NCBI GenBank assembly: GCA_034667525.1
Contig: JAXDJO010000035.1
Coordinates: 1 to 33,943, forward strand
Length of the DNA: 33,943 bases
Reading direction: 5' to 3'
Origin: DATAPE01 sp034667525
GTDB taxonomy: Bacteria > Actinomycetota > CADDZG01 > WHSQ01
Shown here: positions 31,201 through 33,943 of the stretch, piece after piece
How the letters are laid out: the number at the start of each line of letters is the position of its first letter
Numbering within the stretch: position 1 is the stretch's first letter
Translations under genes and position numbers: made by a program
Notes under the pieces: model-generated
Seen by the model: the letters and a program-made list of their open reading frames with translations, nothing else
What the model was told of the DNA's origin: nothing
Database searches by the model: none

Positions 31201-31617
31201 ATGGCTCTCAACGTGTCGGACATCGCAGCCCAGACCGGTATCTCAACCGACGCCGTCCGCTATTACGAAAAAGAGGGCCTCCTGCCCCCTGCCCGACGTT
31301 CCCCTTCCGGTTATCGGGAGTATGACGGGTCGACGGCGGACCGCATCAGGTTCATCAAAGGAGCCCAGGAGATGGGCCTCAAGCTCGCTGAGATCGCCGA
31401 GCTATTGGAGATCCAGGATCGGGGAGCTTGCCCCTGTGGTCACACCAAGACGCTCGTCGAAGGTCACATCGCCGAGATTGATGCGGAGATCAACCGCCTC
31501 TCCGGCCTTCGGAGAGAGCTCACGAAGATGGCTCAGCTCGACTGTCCGGCAACCACCGAAAGTGAGTTGTGGCCGTGCGAGGTCCAGTTCGGGGGCCGAG
31601 GTGAGAGTTGTGAGTGA
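31201..31617 (+). CDS. MerR-family metal-responsive regulator
   Basis: The 138-aa regulator has the MerR winged-helix (NVSDIAAQTGISTDAVRYYE, then SGYREY) and the long dimerisation helix. Metal-site residues are C77 and C79 with H81 (GACPCGH), C115 and C126, plus C137 close to the C-terminus. Spacing of C79, C115 and C126 is near that of mercury MerR (C82, C117, C126), while extra C77 and C137 recall Cd/Pb/Zn sensors, so a soft thiophilic metal is likely but its identity is open. The frame begins at 31174; ATG 31201 gives the family start MALNVSDIA. It probably controls itself and the Cys-rich peptide downstream. Confidence 0.9.
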   Translation: MALNVSDIAAQTGISTDAVRYYEKEGLLPPARRSPSGYREYDGSTADRIRFIKGAQEMGLKLAEIAELLEIQDRGACPCGHTKTLVEGHIAEIDAEINRLSGLRRELTKMAQLDCPATTESELWPCEVQFGGRGESCE

Positions 31618-31678
31618 CGGTGTGGCTCCGCCGGTGACTGCGACCGTTCGGCCACAAGACCCGAGGAGGAGGTGAGTC

Positions 31679-31738
31679 ATGACCGACGTACCGTGCTGCG
31701 GGCCCGAGTGCCCCTGTGATACCAGCGACTGTTGCTAG
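31679..31738 (+). CDS. 19-aa Cys-rich (metallothionein-like) peptide
   Basis: The complete peptide is MTDVPCCGPECPCDTSDCC, with six cysteines in 19 residues as CC, CxC and CC. An excellent ribosome site (GAGGAGGAGG, about six bases upstream of the ATG) shows that it is meant to be translated. It lies 61 bases after merR, and a strong hairpin begins 18 bases after its stop. Six thiols in so short a chain could bind a soft metal or As(III) as a cluster. I recognise no family; MymT of mycobacteria is longer. Regulation by the upstream metal-sensing MerR is the natural inference. Confidence 0.7.
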   Translation: MTDVPCCGPECPCDTSDCC

Positions 31739-31849
31739 GTAGCTGTTGCAGATCAACCAGAGGGGAGCCCAACCGTGGCTCCCCTCTGGCCAACCTCAAG
31801 CGACTGCGAACCCTCGGGCCCCTGCTCCCGTGACACCAGCGACTGCTGC
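31718..31849 (+). repeat. Duplicated DTSDCC-coding segment (two copies, 114 bp apart)
   Basis: Copy 1 (31718-31735, the end of the 19-aa gene) and copy 2 (31832-31849) differ at two silent T/C positions in 18 bases, and both encode DTSDCC. Copy 2 belongs to an open frame from GTG 31775 to 31960 reading SSDCEPSGPCSRDTSDCCQL in its Cys-rich part. That frame then runs antisense into the metallophosphoesterase gene. It may be an old duplicate whose stop was lost, or a second peptide gene. Confidence 0.55.
31757..31789 (+). terminator. 13-bp perfect hairpin after the Cys-rich peptide gene
   Basis: CCAGAGGGGAGCC (31757-31769) pairs perfectly with GGCTCCCCTCTGG (31777-31789) around a 7-base loop. 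There is no U-run. It would act as a terminator or stabiliser for merR and the 19-aa peptide. It also buries AGAGGGGAG and the GTG at 31775, which could start the second Cys-rich frame. Confidence 0.65.
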
Positions 31850-31864
31850 CAGCTGGCTACTTCC

Positions 31865-32779
31865 CTAATGACACTTGCCGGTGCCCGAGTCCGTGAGAGT
31901 GCCGCCGGCCGTAGGTACGAATTGCCAGACGTATTTGTACGGATACAACGTGAGCCTTAGGACCCCAAAGGAGGTCGCGTCCTCCACCTTAGAAGTTGGA
32001 TACGTCTGAGGGTAGGAAGTCAGGCTCTTGCCACCGGTGCCGACGATGAATTCGCGGATTCCAGCTGTCTTCTCGAGCGAACCGTTGGGAGCCATCGGAG
32101 CGAACCGTTCGTAATTGTGCTGATGGCCGTTGAGGACGACGTCGGCTGCATGGTCATAGAGGATGTTCCAGGCTGCAGTCATCGGCTGGCTCGTGCTCAT
32201 CGAAGAAAAGCGCGGTTGGTGCCAATAGGCGAGAGTGCAGGTTGCAGGGTTGCTCGTGAGATCGGATCTGAGCCAGGTCATCTGCGGAGAGGATCCGCTG
32301 CAGCCGCCGGGCACTCCGTTTGTCCCGCAGTTGGCATTCAGGGCAACCAGATGCCATGACCCCAAGTTGTAGCTGTAATAGCCCTCGTCTCGGGAGCCCG
32401 CCGGACCGGTTTGAACTCCGACTCCGTTGAAGTAGTCGAAATAACCAGACGCAGTCGTGGTCTGGTACTCGTGATTACCGGGCACGGGTGCTGTGTTGGA
32501 TTTATACGAACCCCAGGAGAGGTCATAACGACCGAGATAGTCACTTAGGGCGCCGACTTCGTATTGATTGTCACCAAGTGCCAGCACCCGATCGGCCCCG
32601 GCCAACAGCGCTGATGTTTGCTGATCCTGGCAAGGGGAGCTCGTGTCACCAGGAGCGCAGGCGATGTCTCCGGCGGCAGCGATAATAGGGTCTACCGAAC
32701 CGCGTGCTTGGGGCATCGCCAGCGGGGGAGTCAGGGACAACGCCAGGCAAAGAGCCCCCACCGTCAGAATCGTTTTCAC
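31865..32779 (-). CDS. Secreted calcineurin-like metallophosphoesterase
   Basis: The 304-aa product has a Sec signal peptide (MKTILTVGALCLALSLTPPLA, predicted cleavage near 22-27). The two-metal phosphoesterase motifs are in order: AAGDIA (Asp38), LGDNQ (Asp70), GNHE (Asn102, His103), YWHQPRF, and NGHQHNYERF. It is close to the purple acid phosphatase-like secreted enzymes and may release phosphate from organic esters outside the cell. GTG 32779 with GGGGAG upstream is chosen over the open-frame start at 32839, because it places the basic/hydrophobic signal at the N-terminus. Six or more cysteines (C41, C50 and later ones) could form disulfides. Its 3' end faces the MerR/Cys-peptide unit. Confidence 0.92.
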   Translation of the reverse strand: MKTILTVGALCLALSLTPPLAMPQARGSVDPIIAAAGDIACAPGDTSSPCQDQQTSALLAGADRVLALGDNQYEVGALSDYLGRYDLSWGSYKSNTAPVPGNHEYQTTTASGYFDYFNGVGVQTGPAGSRDEGYYSYNLGSWHLVALNANCGTNGVPGGCSGSSPQMTWLRSDLTSNPATCTLAYWHQPRFSSMSTSQPMTAAWNILYDHAADVVLNGHQHNYERFAPMAPNGSLEKTAGIREFIVGTGGKSLTSYPQTYPTSKVEDATSFGVLRLTLYPYKYVWQFVPTAGGTLTDSGTGKCH

Positions 32780-32932
32780 CTGGTTCTCCCCTGATTGCTC
32801 GCTTTGCCGAGTGTATGGGGGGATTTGGGCTGGTGCCACACGTTTGCTGGCTTTTCTGGGAAAACTGGCGTCGGGGAACTATCGTTATTTAGCCATAAAT
32901 ACGCCTAGTTCCCAGATTGGCGGGCAAAAAGG

Positions 32933-33587
32933 ATGCCTAGTCAAAAAACGGGACGAATCATCGGAGCGGCTGTCACTCTGCTGCTGGTGACCGGCACTGC
33001 GACCGCATCTTCCAGTTACAAGACTGCGGTGATGAATACGAATCCGGTGGCTTATTGGAGACTAGGAGAGACGTCCGGCTCGACTGCCTATCCAACTGTT
33101 GGAAGCTACAACGGCACCTACGAGGGCTCCCCCAAACTGGGCCAGACAGGTCTGATCGTGAACGATTCCAATAAGGCACCGCTTCTCGACGGACAAGATG
33201 ACCGAATCACCGCCGATAGTCTGACGTCCCGTTCGTCCTTCGTCTTGGTCTAATGGCCACACCCTCGACGCGTGGGTGATGACCACGACCACTTCGGTAG
33301 AGGAACACATCCTTGCATTCAGCACAGACAACGGCGGCAACTCCATTGCGATCTTCCGGGACGAACCCTCCAACAAGTTCAAGTGGCGTGACTGCGAAGG
33401 CACTGGCTGTCATTCCGCCTTCTCGACCACCACGCCCGTGACCGGAAAGATCTATCAGGTAGTGGCGACAGTTGACGGCTCCAACGACGGGCACCTCTAT
33501 GTCAATGGAAAGGCGGACGCATCGTTCGGTTCCGCTGCTTTCAACCGGAAGCAGACGCGGTCGTTAAGGATCAAGCCAAGAGCCTAG
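32933..33587 (+). pseudogene. Secreted LamG/concanavalin-like domain gene, frameshifted and truncated
   Basis: The first frame (32933-33253) encodes a signal peptide (MPSQKTGRIIGAAVTLLLVT) and the start of a LamG-type domain: NPVAYWRLGETSGSTAYPTVG, GTYEG, LDGQDDRITADSLTSRSSF. It then stops. The +1-type frame resumes at SNGHTLDAWVM (~33249) and gives HILAFSTDNGGNSIAIFRDE, YQVVATVDGSNDGHLYVNGK, so one base change near 33240-33250 broke the gene. After FNRKQTRSLRI the match is lost and the frame ends at 33587, so the C-terminus is also damaged or out of frame. The intact protein would have been an extracellular carbohydrate- or cell-wall-binding protein. Proximity to an insertion sequence fits decay. 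Confidence 0.7.
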
Positions 33588-33756
33588 GTCATGGATCCTT
33601 GCGGTCCCTCGTGCTTCGCGCTAGCTGGCCCCGATACCCGGAAGACGATCCTGCCGGTCGCCCACCCCTCGCGCCCCCCTTTGTACGTGCCCCCGGCAGT
33701 CTAAAACTGACAGAGACGGTTGACACTTGGGCTCCCATCGAGCTGAGGAGGGTCGA

Positions 33757-33943
33757 GTGTCACCACAGGAGCTGGAGCGGCAGGCGAAACACCGGCTAAC
33801 GGTCATCCGTCACGCCCAAGAAGTGACCAAGAATGTCGCTCAGACTTGCCGCTACTACGGCATCAGCCGGCAGACCTACTACAGCTGGTTCCGGCGTTAC
33901 GAAGAGTTTGGTCTGGCGGGTCTTCGTGACCGATCCAAGCGGC
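33757..33943 (+). mobile_element. 5' part of an IS transposase (IS481/IS3-like helix-turn-helix), cut by the window end
   Basis: The frame from GTG 33757 (GAGGAGG upstream) encodes SPQELERQAKHRLTVIRHAQ, then NVAQTCRYYGISRQTYYSWF and RRYEEFGLAGLRDRSKR, the N-terminal helix-turn-helix of IS481-family transposases. It is open to the last base. A TTGACA at 33720-33725 could be part of its promoter or terminal repeat; the left inverted repeat cannot be set without the other end. The segment 33588-33756 otherwise shows no gene. Confidence 0.85.

Overview
The window is GC-rich, densely packed DNA with frequent GTG/TTG starts and many 1-8 nt gene overlaps. Together with a group 1h-type [NiFe] hydrogenase, an ArsC of actinobacterial type, a DUF222/HNH gene behind an actinobacterial/Gram-positive LexA-box consensus, and small families I associate with Actinomycetota (DUF5947, DUF6084, DUF6893-like), this suggests an uncultured soil-type actinobacterium. 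The exact lineage cannot be fixed from the sequence alone.

Left flank (1-7.4 kb): a secreted L,D-transpeptidase fused to a degenerate deacetylase-like domain; a bacterial type IB topoisomerase (-); a tightly coupled trio of a Pro-rich small protein, class II fructose-bisphosphatase GlpX and an MFS exporter; a two-gene ABC-2 exporter (-); and a small degenerate receiver-like protein directly ahead of hypF.

Centre (7.4-22.7 kb): an almost complete high-affinity (group 1h / Hhy) hydrogenase locus. The order is hypF, small subunit, large subunit, a strong hairpin, a NifU-domain plus four-Cys Rieske-like fusion protein, DUF5947, DUF6084, a 456-aa conserved accessory protein, maturation protease, a 35-aa one-helix membrane peptide, hypA and a hydrophilic 113-aa protein. 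A GcvT/YgfZ-like gene follows on the opposite strand, then hypC, a second HypC/HupF-like protein, hypD, hypE and a tandem-SIS protein. HypF/C/D/E would make and insert Fe(CN)2CO, HypA would help deliver Ni, and the protease would trim the 22-residue tail of the large subunit. Electrons probably leave through the NifU/Rieske-like protein. No hypB is present. Four consecutive accessory genes are joined by NTGA overlaps that use ATG, CTG, GTG and TTG in turn.

Right flank (22.7-33.9 kb): an accessory, partly decaying region. It holds a YjbR protein, an SOS-box-controlled DUF222/HNH gene with a one-base frameshift, MarC, a BKACE-like protein, a wrecked PEP-mutase/isocitrate-lyase-family pseudogene, methylglyoxal synthase and a short CDF transporter. 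Next come arsR-arsM (-) with a palindromic operator, a GT4 glycosyltransferase and arsC (-). A MerR regulator follows on a perfect operator palindrome that seems to give a leaderless mRNA, then a 19-aa peptide with six cysteines and a second, hairpin-masked copy of its CysCys end. A secreted metallophosphoesterase (-), a frameshifted LamG-like gene and the start of an IS transposase close the window.

The observations most worth following are the MerR / tiny Cys-rich peptide unit (31.16-31.96 kb) and the unusual small or accessory genes inside the hydrogenase locus. No rRNA, tRNA or CRISPR array was found.
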